The notes under the pieces are model-generated. The model saw only the letters and a list, made by a program, of their open reading frames with translations, searched no databases and was not told where the DNA came from. The translations under genes were made by a program, and so were the position numbers. Positions 1 through 10,930 of a stretch of DNA of 64,000 nt are shown piece after piece. The stretch comes from Ophthalmolycus amberensis. Lineage: Eukaryota; Chordata; Actinopteri; Perciformes; Zoarcidae. Every line of letters starts with the position of its first letter. Position 1 is the stretch's first letter. Location: NCBI GenBank assembly GCA_024529925.1, contig JAFEUB010001430.1, forward strand, positions 635,501-699,500. The letters run 5' to 3'.

Positions 1-719
1 TAATCCCAACAGTGCTTGTTACTACGATCCCCTTCATCTAACTATTCAGCGGTGGGCTCTCTTATTGCTTTGGGAGGGTCTTCCGGTGCCATTGCTCGCA
101 GAGGATATTTACTACCGCGTCTCGCTGCCGCCGCGCGTTCTTGTTCTCCAACACAGCCTTGTAAAACTGTTCCGGTGTATTTATACAGTGTCTCCTCCGC
201 AGTCGGCGGTAGTGCCGCCGTCCCCGAACATAAAACATGAAAGTGTTTTTCTCACCTCTGAGTGTGCAAACACTTCTGTTTGTATAGTCGGCCCTTTCAT
301 AAATATATTCTTTCCCCCCATCAAAATGGATATACACTCTTTCATGCTCTCATTCTTTATCTTAACCTTTTGCTTGTTATTGTACTGTGCTTATTCCTGT
401 AAATAAATGTGAGCTCGATGCTGAACCGAGAACAAGAAAAGCCCTTGAAGAAGCTTCTGGCTGCGACTCCTCTAAATCCGCAAATGGTATCGCACAGATT
501 TTTCGCGGCCTTAAATAAAATGTGTTTGCTTGTTTCGCTGCTCGTCCGAGTCCCGATAATCGCTCCCCTCCGCCTGTGATCTGGCGAAGGCTTTCCTCTT
601 GCCGCCTAATTTGTTCTGATGTCCTCTGCGGGGGAATTTTCTGGAGAGAGAGAGAGAGAGACGCTGCGGCGAAGAGGGGGTCGAAACGCACTGGGGGGGA
701 TTAGTGAAGGGTTACAGGA
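1..719. other. Left edge, no gene recognised
   Basis: Several short open frames overlap here on both strands. One on the minus strand (about 62-350) is open for roughly 95 codons but has no ATG. A plus-strand frame from the ATG at 328 encodes about 26 residues, mainly a hydrophobic stretch, and ends just before an AATAAA at 402. None resembles a family I know. A (GA)9 run lies at 644-661. Chance frames are the simplest reading; the left side is cut by the window edge. Confidence 0.4.
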
Positions 720-868
720 CACAGAGAAAAATAAAGGTGCCATCTGGAACCAAAAGGGGTTCTTCAGCGGGATGCCTTAGAAAAAACATTTCTGGTTCCA
801 CAAAGAAACTTTCAGACCAAGGTTCTTTAAACTGTTCTTGAAAGAGCCATTATTTTTCTGTGTGCAGA
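720..868. mobile_element. MITE-like dispersed repeat ('ggttctt' family)
   Basis: The stretch is built from repeated complementary words such as GGTTCTTCAGCGGGATGCC, AAGGTTCTTTAAACTGTTC and AAAGAGCCATTATTTTTCTG. I recognise this wording from a very abundant short non-autonomous repeat of teleost genomes that carries 'aaaggttctt' and 'gaaccattttt' in opposite orientations. There is no coding capacity. Ends and target-site duplication could not be fixed. Family recognition is from memory of the consensus, not from a search. Confidence 0.55.
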
Positions 869-1528
869 TGACACGAGAGGGCGGGAAATCGGACCCGGCC
901 TTGCGAAGCTGAGTAACCCGACTGCTCCTCTTCTTCCCCTTTCCTCCTGCCGTCTGCTGCCAAGACTCCGGGCACCAGCCGAGGCGACGCAGAGGAGAGT
1001 TGGTGGTAACTGCACTGCACCGCACCGTTGCAGCATTGTTGCGCTTGTTAACATGTGGGTATTGCATTTCGCTCACTTGTCTCCGCCCGTGGGGGGGCGC
1101 CTACGGTTTGTTCGTATCTGGTGGATGTCGTGCGCAAGAGAGTGCGTTCGGCGGGGTAGCATCTGTGCATGCTGTGTTCGCACAAGTGGACGGCATCAAG
1201 GACCGCCTTGCCCCGATTTTCCGTGCGGTTTCATCTGGTGCATCGGGGGACTCGGGTTTCTGATGGTCTTCCACTTGAGTACAGTTGGCCTGGTGCCCAA
1301 GGCAACCCCTGCGACCTCCTTGTTTCGCTTCCTCCCTCCCTCCATCCTCTGCATTGTCTCGCCACACCTGAGGTCTCCAGGTGCAGACTGCCTCCGCCAG
1401 GTGTGTCCCTGATAACGCACACAGAGCCGGAGAGTGTGCACCGTCCATCCGCATGCACGCAGAGATCCACCGGCAGTGGATGATTCTCAGCCGATGCGTG
1501 CGTTTTCACATTTGTTTTCTGTCCTTTA
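869..1528. other. Unique DNA, no feature seen
   Basis: Mixed-composition DNA with moderate CpG. Overlapping open frames of 80-120 codons occur on both strands in the same place, as expected of GC-richer non-coding sequence. No domain, splice pattern or repeat was recognised. Confidence 0.4.
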
Positions 1529-1645
1529 TTCAATTCAATTCAATTTATTTTTGTATGGCCCAAAATCACAAATTACAAATTTGCCTCAGAGGGCTTTACA
1601 ATATGTACACATTTGACATCCTCTTGTCCCGGAACCCTCACATCA
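1529..1645 (-). mobile_element. SINE/LINE 3'-end type repeat
   Basis: A short TTCAA/TCAAT tandem at 1529-1545 is followed by TTTATTTTTGTATGGCCCAA, then AATTTGCCTCAGAGGGCTTT. This is the familiar percomorph short repeat that begins 'tttatttttgtatagcccaa' and continues with 'gcctcagagggctttac'. The pentanucleotide array is the 3' tail, so the element points to the minus strand. It is a fragment with no coding potential. Confidence 0.75.
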
Positions 1646-2780
1646 GAACATCAGATTATTGAATATTTGAACAGGCAGAACGTCTGAAGAAGTGTCCTGT
1701 CTCTGCGCCCTCTGTTCTCTCTCTTCTTCCTCAGACGACTGTGATCACACGTGGTGACTCGACTCTTCCATCTCTAAGGCAAATATCACTGTCGCCGCAT
1801 ATGAAACACAAACAGGGCTTTGAGCCGGTGAAGGTTACGTATATGCATTTTTTTGTGTGTGAAAATGTCAAAATTCTGTTTGTTTTTATTTTTTTCTTTA
1901 CCCTGTTTCCGTGCTTCTGCTTGGAGATTCTTATATGTACGAGGCAGTAGGGGCTTGCATATCAGTCTGTTTGTCTCTCATTTTGCCCATCTGTGAATCT
2001 GTGTGATTGTCCAGCATTGCCCGTCTGCTTTGCCATTTCCAGCCCCCCTCGCTGTTATTCTCCGTGTTGACTCTTGCCACATGTGTCTGAAGCAATCGCT
2101 CCACTCCCCGGGCTCACGCTGTCCATCTCCCTCTGCACCTGAGCATGTATCGGGGGCTCGTGTGTCCGCATGTTTGCGCGTCGATCTCGGTGTTTGTGTA
2201 AGGCCGCCGCGTGCACACCTGTCAGTCAAACGTCTCTCAGCAGGATTGTATCTGTCCCGCCAAGGCAAGGTCAAGGTGGCTCGAGACGCGGTAACAGGTA
2301 GAGCTGCCAACGAGCCCTCGAGACAGCAGCGCGGTTGTCTTTGTCCCCCTTTCTCTGAATGAGGAAGCCGGTAAAGGAAATGTCCTGTTTATTACCACAG
2401 CTTAGATCATATTGTTGTAGCTTTGTCATTCTTGGTAATAATAAGATTGTTGTTAGGAAAAGAAAACAAAGCCGGGCAGTAAAATGTCTACATTGCGCGT
2501 TGTAAACATCACAGTTTTACAGACAGACTTCATGGTTCCACCTTGATCTACCGTACTTACTGTATTTGCGAGCGGAGGACGCTTCGGGTACACTCATTTC
2601 AGGTTTTTCCTACAAATCATGTGGCTGAACTTGGGGCTTGTTTACAACCTGTCTGATCGTCTGACCACTCGTTTGGGCTTCCACATCTCAGCAATCAACT
2701 TGGTGAGTCAAGCGTTTAGAATTTTTAAATGATGGTCCAAGCAACAAAATCAAGGGTTAGGCTGTAAAGAAGCTGAATTT
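1646..2780. other. Unique DNA, no feature seen
   Basis: A pyrimidine tract ending in CAG at about 1735 looks like a splice acceptor, but nothing downstream reads as an exon. The frame at 2003-2362 is open for 119 codons but overlaps another of 110 codons on the opposite strand. No repeat or domain was recognised. Confidence 0.35.
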
Positions 2781-2969
2781 AAAGTAGTAGTTTGACATTT
2801 TTGGGAAATACGATCCTTCGCTTTCTTGCAGAGAACAAAATGATCGATACCGCTGTCATGTCTGCATAGTAAATATGAAGCTACAAGCAGGAGACTGTTA
2901 GCTTAGCTTAGCATAAAGACTGGAAACAGCTAAGCTGGCTCCGTCTGAATGTAAAATCCACCTACCAGC

Positions 2970-3764
2970 TATAGGCATGGAACCACTACAGCCAACTGCA
3001 GGAGATGGCAAGCAACCGCCGCAACCGCTAACGAGCCCGGCGCTATGAGATCGTTGGGAAACATAGCGCTGTTATTTCAGAACCATGGACAGCGCTGTTA
3101 TTTCAGCACCATGGACAGCGCTGTTATTTCAGAACCATGGACAGTGCTGTTATTTCAGAACCATGGACAGCGCTGTTATTTTAGCACCATGGACAGCGCT
3201 GTTATTTTAGCACCATGGACAGCGCTGTTATTTTAGCACCATGGACAGCGCGGTTATTTCAGCACCATGGACAGGGCTGTTTGTTGTGCGTTGTCAAAAA
3301 ATGTATATATTAGATTGCACGACACGCTGTATGCAATGTGATCTGAATCTGTCTGAGACAGATACGTTCAGGCTTTATGCACAGGGCTTTGTGGCGCTGA
3401 CCCTATACTGAATGGAGCTGAGCAGAGACAGACAGAACATTTCACTTGGGTTCAGCCTTGCTTGCTTTTCGTGGTTCTATATAGAAATTTCAGAGTAACA
3501 ATCCACAGAATAGAAACTACAGAGAAGAGATTTTAGCAGTCACCTCTCAGTGACTGGACTTGATGCTTTTGTTTTTGTCAAGGAGAAAAGGTGTAGCCTG
3601 CACCTTGCGTTCTTATTGCGCCTCATTGCCCGTGTTCTGCGATTCGACAATAAACAAGTAGGTCCGTCTCATTTGTTTACGAACCGCGTGATTTAAAAAG
3701 CGAAAATTAAGTAATTTGCAAAAACAAAACAAAAATTGGCGCTAATAATAGGACGCAAACCAGC
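2970..3764. mobile_element. ~795-bp insertion inside the foldback element
   Basis: The host repeat breaks after CACCTACCAGC (ending 2969) and resumes at CCAGCACCATTGAAGC (from 3760). The six bases ACCAGC are present at both edges (2964-2969 and 3759-3764), which fits a target-site duplication. The inserted DNA holds the 26-bp minisatellite at 3065-3281 and about 480 bp of otherwise unrecognised sequence. I see no clear terminal inverted repeats, poly(A) or coding frame, so the class of the inserted element is open. Confidence 0.6.
3065..3281 (+). repeat. 26-bp minisatellite, 8.3 copies
   Basis: Eight complete 26-bp units start at 3065, 3091, 3117, 3143, 3169, 3195, 3221 and 3247, followed by a partial ninth. 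The unit is AGCGCTGTTATTTCAG, then A or C at the seventeenth base, then ACCATGGAC. Variants are positional: copies 1, 3 and 4 have A at that base, copies 2 and 5-8 have C, and copies 5-7 share TTTTAG in place of TTTCAG. Each unit contains CCATGG. The period is not a multiple of three and the open frame through part of it is incidental. Confidence 0.95.
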
Positions 3765-4110
3765 ACCATTGAAGCTCACTAATTAACGCATTCATTCCTG
3801 TTTGTTTACTACGTACACAATTCTTAACGTAACAACAATAAATTGTGATCTTTACAGAATATTTCTGAGCCAGGAACAGTAATTTAGACTTCCACAACAT
3901 GTTGTTTTGTGCGCTTTGGTTTTTCTTCCCCTTGGACACACAGCCAGGCTCGCTGTTTTTACTGTCAATGCTAAGCGACGCTACTAGCTGCTGGTGAGAG
4001 CTTCGTATTTGCTGTACAGACACGAGAGTGGTATCAATCCTCTCATCTAATCCTCTGCAAGAATGTGAATTAGTGCAATTCCAAAAATACACAATGCAAA
4101 CTACTGCTTT

Positions 4111-5000
4111 TAACAATGGCTAAGCAAAGATGGCTGTAGCTGCAAAGAGATAAAGAAGCAGTGCTGACAGAATCATCCCATGTACACTTCACACTCAAGC
4201 AAAACACATTTTAGTCTATAATCAGACAAACCCCCCCCCCCCCCCCCCAAAATGCAAAAATACACGAACAGATGGTGGGTGTGCTGCATACACACGCAGA
4301 CAAATTTGGCTACCTAAGCAGATGTGCACACACACACACACACACACACACAAGAACGCAAGTTTCAAAAAGAGCCGTTGTTAGAAATGGCTTCAAAACG
4401 TGGGCGACCAAACAGATGCGCGCTAAAACACACAGTCGCTGCAAGATGGGGAGCGAGTCAAACCCCCGTGAGCGCACGGCGTCCGAGGCAACTGAGGGTC
4501 CTGCTCGTACAGAACTTGGATCTCGACCACGCGAAGCACAGAGCGCTGAGGGAGGGAGGGAGGGAGACGGAGGTGGAGAGCGAGGGAAAGAGGGGGAGCA
4601 GATGGGTCAGCCATCTGGTTGATGGAGGAAAAAGCGAGGGAGATGAAAAGAAGAGGGAGGGTGCGCTGGAGAGAGAGAGAGAGAGAGAGGGATGTGTGAG
4701 GAAGGGTGGAGGAGGAGGGAAGTATCCATGTGTGTGTGTGAATGGAGTAGGAGTATGTGCGTTGTGTTTGCGTGGGACTGTTTATGCAGCAGAGTTGGTC
4801 AGCCGGGACTCAGGTGCCAGCGGACAGTGCGGTTGAGTTACTCTGTTGAATACACTTATGTCTCACACACACACACACACACACACACAATGAAAAACAC
4901 ATCAGTGAGTCACACTGTTGCACTGGGTGACATGTTCCTCACTAACATGAACACACACACACACACACACACGCACGCACACTATCTAGTTTATTTTACT
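4111..5000. repeat. Simple-sequence cluster
   Basis: Within 900 bp lie C18 (4231-4248), (CA)13 (4327-4352), a GGGA/GGAG-rich purine stretch (about 4550-4660), a GA run (4669-4689), (CA)13 (4864-4889) and a CA run with GCAC interruptions (4951-4981). A 170-codon frame at 4324-4836 runs through the low-complexity sequence and reads as Thr-His and Arg/Glu-rich repeats. I regard it as an artefact. Confidence 0.85.
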
Positions 5001-6325
5001 AGTCCATATACTGTCCTGCTGCCAGAAGTACTCATTAGAGCACCAAATGTGCATGAATACACGGCTGAAAATAGTCCCCCAACAAACGCACTGGCTCTAT
5101 TTAGTCCCATCTACGAGACACGGCGCTCACAGACTAAGCCACGCACTGTGTTAAGCCGCCCACATTGCAGCACCGCGTGCTGTGAATAAGATTGTGTTAT
5201 TTCTTGTTTCAGAAAGTTACACAGGCTAATGCAACTCTTAGTTAGCGAAGGTTAACGTAGCTTCATGCTGAAGAGACTGTATTGTTCCTGGAAACAAGCT
5301 GGGCAATGATAAGCATTTTTGTCCATCATATGGCAACATTGCTTATTATATTTGTGTCTGGAACATCAATCTTAACTGATCTATTGTAATTGACCTGTTC
5401 TTAGTGTCTGAAAGAAAATGAAAAACTTCTATTTGGAGACAGAGTGACTGCGGAGGGTCGGAGAGGTCGGAGCCTGATGGGATGCAATAACTCTCAGGTC
5501 GGCTCTCTTAACAGCGACGCTCCCTCAAATTTACATTTCGACCCGTGCAATATGAAACGGCGCTGACCAACAGGAGTGACAATAATTGCCGCTCCATCTG
5601 GCCATCGAGTCGGCCCCATCCACAGCGCCATGGCAACCTGCAGATTGAAGAGATCAGAGCGGCTGCCCGGGAAACATCCACATATTGGATTCATTGGCTC
5701 AGGCCACCACTGCTCAGCCTCACTTTGACCCAAATGGTGTCCGTACCAAGTAAATGACTGATAATTATCGTGACATTACTGTTATTTCTGCACTGCGTTC
5801 TTAACAAATGTGAGACGGCTCCCATTTAATGAGCAACGATGTGACAGCCTTTACTGTCAACGCGATGGTTGGTTGCATGTATGATGAATTAATTACACTC
5901 CGGTTGCTATAAAAAGCCACAGCTGTGCGTAATGATGGCTCTTCCAGCATTGTTGGAGGGACCATGCCAATGCAACTTAAACATAACGGCAAAATGATCA
6001 TTCCTCTCTGCTCGTCTTTTCATTGAAAGGTCAAAAGACTTGCCGAGTGGACAGGGGGTTAAGCGGTCGATTAATTAAGGGTGATTCCGGTCATTCCTAA
6101 CGGCGTGACAGGAAATCAAGATGGTGGACGTGTACCCAAATTTACAATGTATTAAAGAAAGCAGTGCTTACGAACACCTTTCTAAATCCCAAATGTGTAT
6201 GGAGGTATTTACTGATTGCCAACAGCTATCGTCGCCCGTGTGACTGTATGCGGCACTCCAACCTGAAGTCCTGTTCATTACGGTGAAACTACGGTGACCA
6301 GATGTTCCCGGTTTGTCCGTGACGG
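5001..6325. other. Unique DNA, possible conserved non-coding sequence
   Basis: No gene or repeat was recognised. The stretch at about 5480-5710 has balanced composition with few low-complexity words and reads like a conserved element, but conservation cannot be seen from one sequence. The open frames at 5494-5757 on the two strands are complementary shadows. Confidence 0.3.
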
Positions 6326-6371
6326 TCCCTGTTTCAAGCCGGGAGTCTCGAGTCCCGGCTTGAAACAGGGA
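6326..6371. repeat. Perfect 19-bp hairpin
   Basis: The arm at 6326-6344 (TCCCTGTTTCAAGCCGGGA) is the exact reverse complement of 6353-6371, with an 8-base spacer GTCTCGAG. No run of U follows, and no bacterial-type terminator is expected here. The flanking words (GTGACCAGATGTTCCCGGTTT) recall the edge of a DNA transposon, so the hairpin may be part of a decayed element or the product of a template-switch event. Confidence 0.9.
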
Positions 6372-8320
6372 AAATAATATAGTTTTCACCGCTTAAAAAG
6401 TAGTATTTTTCTAAAGAATTTTACATCTCAATAATAAACAAAATAGGAAATTCTAATTTATTGTTTTTATATTATTATTTTGACGCCAAGACCCACTCAA
6501 ATGACATTGCAAAAACTGTCAATTTAGGAACATCATAACAATTTCAAGCTCAATGAAACAGTGCACTCAAAAGGTTTGTCTTCGTTTGTTGCCACCAGAT
6601 ATAAATGTGTACCAACCTGTTGGTGTCTTCATCAGCTCACCTCTGAACTTCTTCACTGATGTTGCATGTCCACCATTGCTAACATCCAGATCCACTTAGC
6701 TGAGGCCAAACTGTGGATTGCCAACACGGCAGCCAAAAAGTACACATTGTGGGTAAAAAGGTTTCCTCTCCTCCGCTCTCTTTGGTCATGTTCGAGAATC
6801 TTTCCCCCAGAGACCGTCCGGAGGGCCTTGACCAATGCATTGCGCTCGTGTCTCCTCCATCTTGAGGAGGTGTGTATTCAGGTCCAGGACATTTGGAGCC
6901 AGCGCTGCTAATGGTGACTGATTTCTCTCCTTCCGTCAGAACTGCACTTCAGTTCCATCAGCTGGTTCCATCAGCTGTAAGGGGCCTGTCCTTGTTTGAA
7001 AGGTCAGTTTGCTGCTTGCTGTTCGACACAACCACGCCTCGAGAGACGGAGTCCGAACCTCCTTCACGCCGTCGTTTTACAACTGACTGCAGAGAGAGGG
7101 CGAAGCACGGAAGATGCTCCCCTGACCGGTGTAATTCTTTGTCTTCTGCTGAATTTGTGTCGTGATGAAGTGCTGATCTTCTCAATTCTCTACGTCACGC
7201 TCACTGTCATCAGAATTGAGATGTTGAACTTTGAAAGCACATTTCATATTGGCAGCATTGTGATGGTGTAAGTCATCCTTTTGATTGATCCCTTATTCCT
7301 CTGTGATCTCCTCAACGGCAGATTCGCTCCCCACTATGTCTGCCTGTAAAACGCATACGGTCAAGCAAGTATAGGATCCAAGTGCATCGGAATCCTTTGA
7401 TTTGTAGCGCACATGGGCGGTGACACCAAAGACGGAGCGTAGCATATACCATCAGACCAGAGATCAGTTGTTAATGACACAGACAACTGGGTCTCCAGCT
7501 TCTCCAAAACAGTTTCCTTGACCTTTTTTAGAGATTATTCCTCTAGAGATTGGCGTGTACTTGCATAATGTCAAAAAAGTATTTAAAATGTTGATTTTTC
7601 ACAAGTGCAAGAGGCATACAACACCCAATTATAAAATCTTGGCAAAACGGCTCCACTTTCCGTTCACATATTTGTATGCGCATTTTGAAGTGTCTCAGTG
7701 GAGTATCTCATTAGAAAAGCAAAATTTGATAAAACTTTGTCGCTTCAGGAATTTCTTTTTTTCATGACCGCTTGAGGTGGTTTTTGCCTTTGTTGAAAAA
7801 GAGTTGATGCACTAAATGTGAACACCTTCGCCGTATAAATTCTGACCAATAAAAAACATGGCCAATATTAGTTGACATGTAAGAACACTAACTTGCCCAA
7901 TTGCAAAAAAAACCTGAAACCCCCTCTCCATTCTTCTCCTGTAGATCGAGCCGACCTGTTTCCGTTTTGCAACCTCTAATTCTGCTACTCTGTTTACTGG
8001 TGGATTACAGCCATGCGTAGCCTAAACCGCCCACTCCTGACCTGAGTTTATCAGCTCCAAACCAATTTATTGCGCCAAATTTGCATTTCAACGCCGCTTT
8101 GTCACACCCTTCGGTATGCCGGATGCTCAAGGTACGTGGCGCTCTTTAGCGTCTGATACAATGCGGCGGAGAACGTGCCGTTACATCGCTGTGTTTTTCT
8201 GTGTACATGTGTTTTCCCTGTCGGACTCTCTGTGCTGTGCGGCGTTTCATCGTTCTGGTGGCAGCTCTGTTTTTCGCTAATTTCCGGTGCCTCCCTTTAT
8301 TCACTCTGGAGCTCGCTCGA
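6372..8320. other. Unique DNA with one exon-like interval
   Basis: Most of this interval shows nothing recognisable. At 7945-8131 a good acceptor (CATTCTTCTCCTGTAG at 7929-7944) and a good donor (CAAG then GTACGTGG at 8132) bracket 187 bp. All three plus frames contain stops, so this cannot be an internal coding exon; an untranslated exon or chance are both possible. The DNA from about 8040 to 8400 is moderately CpG-rich. Confidence 0.3.
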
Positions 8321-8593
8321 CCCCCCCCCCCCCGCTGCGCTCTTGCTCCCTTTTGCTCGATTTTTGAGGCGGAGAAAAGGCGCGAAGTTTGACTGCTGTG
8401 TCTACAAACAGCAACGGACAATGTGACTAAATATGATATACTAATATACATCTCTAAAGTAGTAGTACTTACCTGAGTTCGGCGCTCTACTCTTTCCAAA
8501 CCTGATTTATAGATTTAAATAGTTCCACAATTCTTCACACACATTCACATTAAACACACATATCCCCCCCCCCCCCCTACACACACACACACA
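8321..8593. repeat. Two C runs and a CA run
   Basis: C13 at 8321-8333, C14 at 8564-8577 and a CA run at 8579-8593 frame about 230 bp of otherwise unremarkable DNA. Confidence 0.9.
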
Positions 8594-9580
8594 TACACAA
8601 ACAAAGGGAATGGTTACTAAGATGCAACCAAAGGGATGACATACCTCACAGATAGTGACAGCGGCACAGCAAGGAAGTAAAATCAAAAAGAAGATGAAAC
8701 TGTGAGATAAGTAAGACAGGCGATAAAGAAAAGACAAGTGACAGGACTGGAAAAAAAGAATAAATAAAGAACAGGGGAGGCAGACAGTTTGATGAGACAG
8801 AAAGAGAGAGAGGGGGGGAGGCATCAGAGAGGTTGATGATGTAAAATGGAATAGCATAAAACGTCTTGTAGGCCTGAAAAGATCAAAGAAATCATACTTC
8901 CAAAAGCACAGATGTCAGAAAAATGGAGACCAATTTATTGTGGATGACAGGAAGCCTGGCACCACCTGTAAATTACACCTCTGTCAGCCGGAGCAGTGTC
9001 CGAAACAATGCCGGCCCCTGATGAAAGAGAACGCCAACATGACGGTGAAAGTGACTTCACACGGAGGAACGACAAAAGATTCCACTTTTGCATTCCTCCT
9101 CCAGCCGGAGGGGGCCACTCTGTATGCGGCTCAGGGAGTCCACTCTCATCACTGTACTAAATACGCTAATGCTATAATTATTGTTAATATGATCGCAGGT
9201 ATGGACAATTTGTCATTGTTAGCCGCTCAGCCGCTGCCAACCCAATTCTCTGTGTGCGCTTCGTGGAGGGAAAATCAAGCAGCATGTAATTTGTTCAAAC
9301 TTTATCCTCTCCCTGCTCGGACGCTCGTGATTATCATCATTATTGTGATTATCGCTCACTTGGCTCTCGTCGTGTTTGTTGCTCGCAAGCACGCCGTTTT
9401 CCCGCGTGATTGTGCAGATGTATTGCAGCTTTTTTTTAAACAACAACAAATAAAGCTCTTATGATGTTTGTGCAGGTGTGTGCGGTTGTCGTCTTGGTAT
9501 TCCAGTGTGGTGGGTTACCTCCAGGGACACACTGATGCAGAATCTTTACTCGCAGAGCAGAGCTCACATTAGAAAGAAGT
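8594..9580. other. Purine-rich, then unique DNA; no gene
   Basis: 8600-8900 is purine-rich. A plus frame at 8940-9464 is open for 174 codons, one of the longer non-repetitive frames in the window. Its translation has no recognisable motif beyond a chance hydrophobic run (VIIIIIVIIAHLALVVFVA) that comes from an ATT/ATC-rich stretch at about 9330-9350. No splice sites or homologous opposite copy support it. The stretch 9180-9420 could be a conserved non-coding element. Confidence 0.35.
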
Positions 9581-9594
9581 GGGGGGGGGGGGGG
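9581..9594. repeat. G14 homopolymer
   Basis: Fourteen G on the plus strand, one of twenty G/C homopolymers of at least 12 bases in the window. Confidence 0.95.
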
Positions 9595-10589
9595 CTTGAC
9601 ATTGAGCCTGTACTCTCGGAGATGAAAGATGACGCCGCACGCACGCGCTCATATTCAAATCACACGCTCTCACGCTACATTTCCAGACGTTTCACACATT
9701 AACAATGTGAGGCATTTCTACAAAATTCGGTTTGAAAATTCCGGGGGAACTGTTTTATTTATTCATAGTGGATGAAAGAGTCTTTCCAAAAGTATTCACT
9801 TGACTTGTTTTTCTTTTCCAAGTTTATAACTCATTTATCAGTGTATATACTCTCACATGGAAAAATAATTCTTTAGATGTTTTGATGAGATCGGTTTTAT
9901 ATTACAAGGAAATGTCAAATGTTCGGAACAACATTTGGCTTAATTGCCTGACACGCATTTTACTTAGTCATTCCAAAGGCATAATAATAGCAATTTTAAT
10001 TATAATTTCAAAGTTAATAGCCGTAATTATACGTTGCCATTTGATGATTAGTATCCAGAGGTTTCCGGTCTCTGCAGTGACGGTTGGTAATACAATAATT
10101 AGAGAACAACGCTGGCTGATTTCTGGTTTGCATTCGTCTGAACACACAGTTTCACTGACACTGAAGCACGAAAAGACTGGATTGTTCATGGTCAGCAGTC
10201 CCCCTCCACCGCATGAAGGTAGTCTGTGTGGATGTTACTCGGTGTCAAAACACAGGACTGAAATGTTTTTGTTGTTGTTGACAAAAGGCCTTGGAAGACA
10301 AAATTACACTGATGTACCACTTTTGTCCAGCCTCCACGAGATAGCTGTTAAGGTGTCAGTCGAAGTGCTTGTCAGATCATACAACAACATCTACACCCCC
10401 CCCCCCCCCCCCACCTTTCTGACTCAGTATTAGAAGAGCTGAGTCCGACAAGTTCTGTTACTTTCTGAAAGGGACAAGCCCCACCCGCCACATGCAGCGC
10501 TCGGCGTTACACACAGTACCTGTCACTTTGTACAAATGGGTACAACACCGCGAGTGCCTTCGAGAAAGGGCTGCGAAAGTGTGCGCTCT
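9595..10589. other. Unique DNA with C17 run
   Basis: AT-leaning sequence. A 183-codon plus frame (9882-10433) ends in a proline run that is the C17 homopolymer at 10396-10412. It has no recognisable domain and I treat it as chance. Confidence 0.4.
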
Positions 10590-10930
10590 CTTATCCCCAT
10601 TTTAAAAAAGACTGTTGTGTCTCGCCCCCCTCTATGACAGGAGACCTTTTGACCCGCCTCAAAAGGCCTAATTAACATACTGGGGGCGTGATGAACAAAC
10701 GAGACAGAAATGCAAACTAATCGCCTGCGGATATGATATGTCTTTTATTGTGAAAGGTATAATGGATTTTGATCTGTTCTACGTTGCCTTTGTCAAGGTT
10801 GAAATGAGCAATAACGTTTGCCACCTTGGTGCGACTGTGGAGCCTCCGTGATTGGTTAATGCCTTTATTCGACCTTGTTATGAAAAGCAAGAATGCCTCG
10901 ATCGCTGCGTAATATTAGCGTTTCATGTGA
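10590..10930. promoter_or_regulatory. Candidate conserved non-coding element
   Basis: The stretch is non-repetitive and rich in developmental transcription-factor-like words: CCTAATTAACATAC (homeodomain), ATGCAAACTAAT (octamer/POU-like), CTTTGTCAAGG (TCF/LEF-like) and TGATTGGTTAATGCC (CCAAT/HNF-like). It has no coding frame of note. Such density is typical of vertebrate enhancers, but this is inference from motif content only. Confidence 0.3.

Larger units (their letters stand above)
2781..4110. mobile_element. Long-arm inverted-repeat (foldback) element, interrupted
   Basis: The left arm (2781-2969) is the diverged reverse complement of the right arm (about 3920-4110). AAAGTAGTAGTTTG at 2781 mirrors CAAACTACTGCTTT ending at 4110, and the blocks GATCGATACCGCTGTCATGT and GAGAGTGGTATCAATCC correspond. 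I also recognise the sequence as an abundant percomorph repeat ('gggaaatacg...cgataccactctcatgtctg...ttagcttagcttagcataaagactgg'). The central part, with GAAGCTCACTAATTAACGC, resumes at 3765 after a foreign insertion. No transposase is encoded; the 124-codon minus-strand frame at 3742-4116 is a by-product of the right arm. Confidence 0.8.

Noticed and set aside
3742..4116. 124-codon minus-strand frame
   Set aside because: Lies inside the right arm of a non-coding inverted-repeat element.
4324..4836. 170-codon plus-strand frame
   Set aside because: Runs through CA, GGGA and GA simple sequence; low-complexity translation.
8940..9464. 174-codon plus-strand frame with a hydrophobic segment
   Set aside because: No known motif, no homology recognised; the hydrophobic part comes from an ATT/ATC-rich stretch.
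9882..10433. 183-codon plus-strand frame
   Set aside because: Ends in a proline run from the C17 homopolymer; no domain or gene structure.
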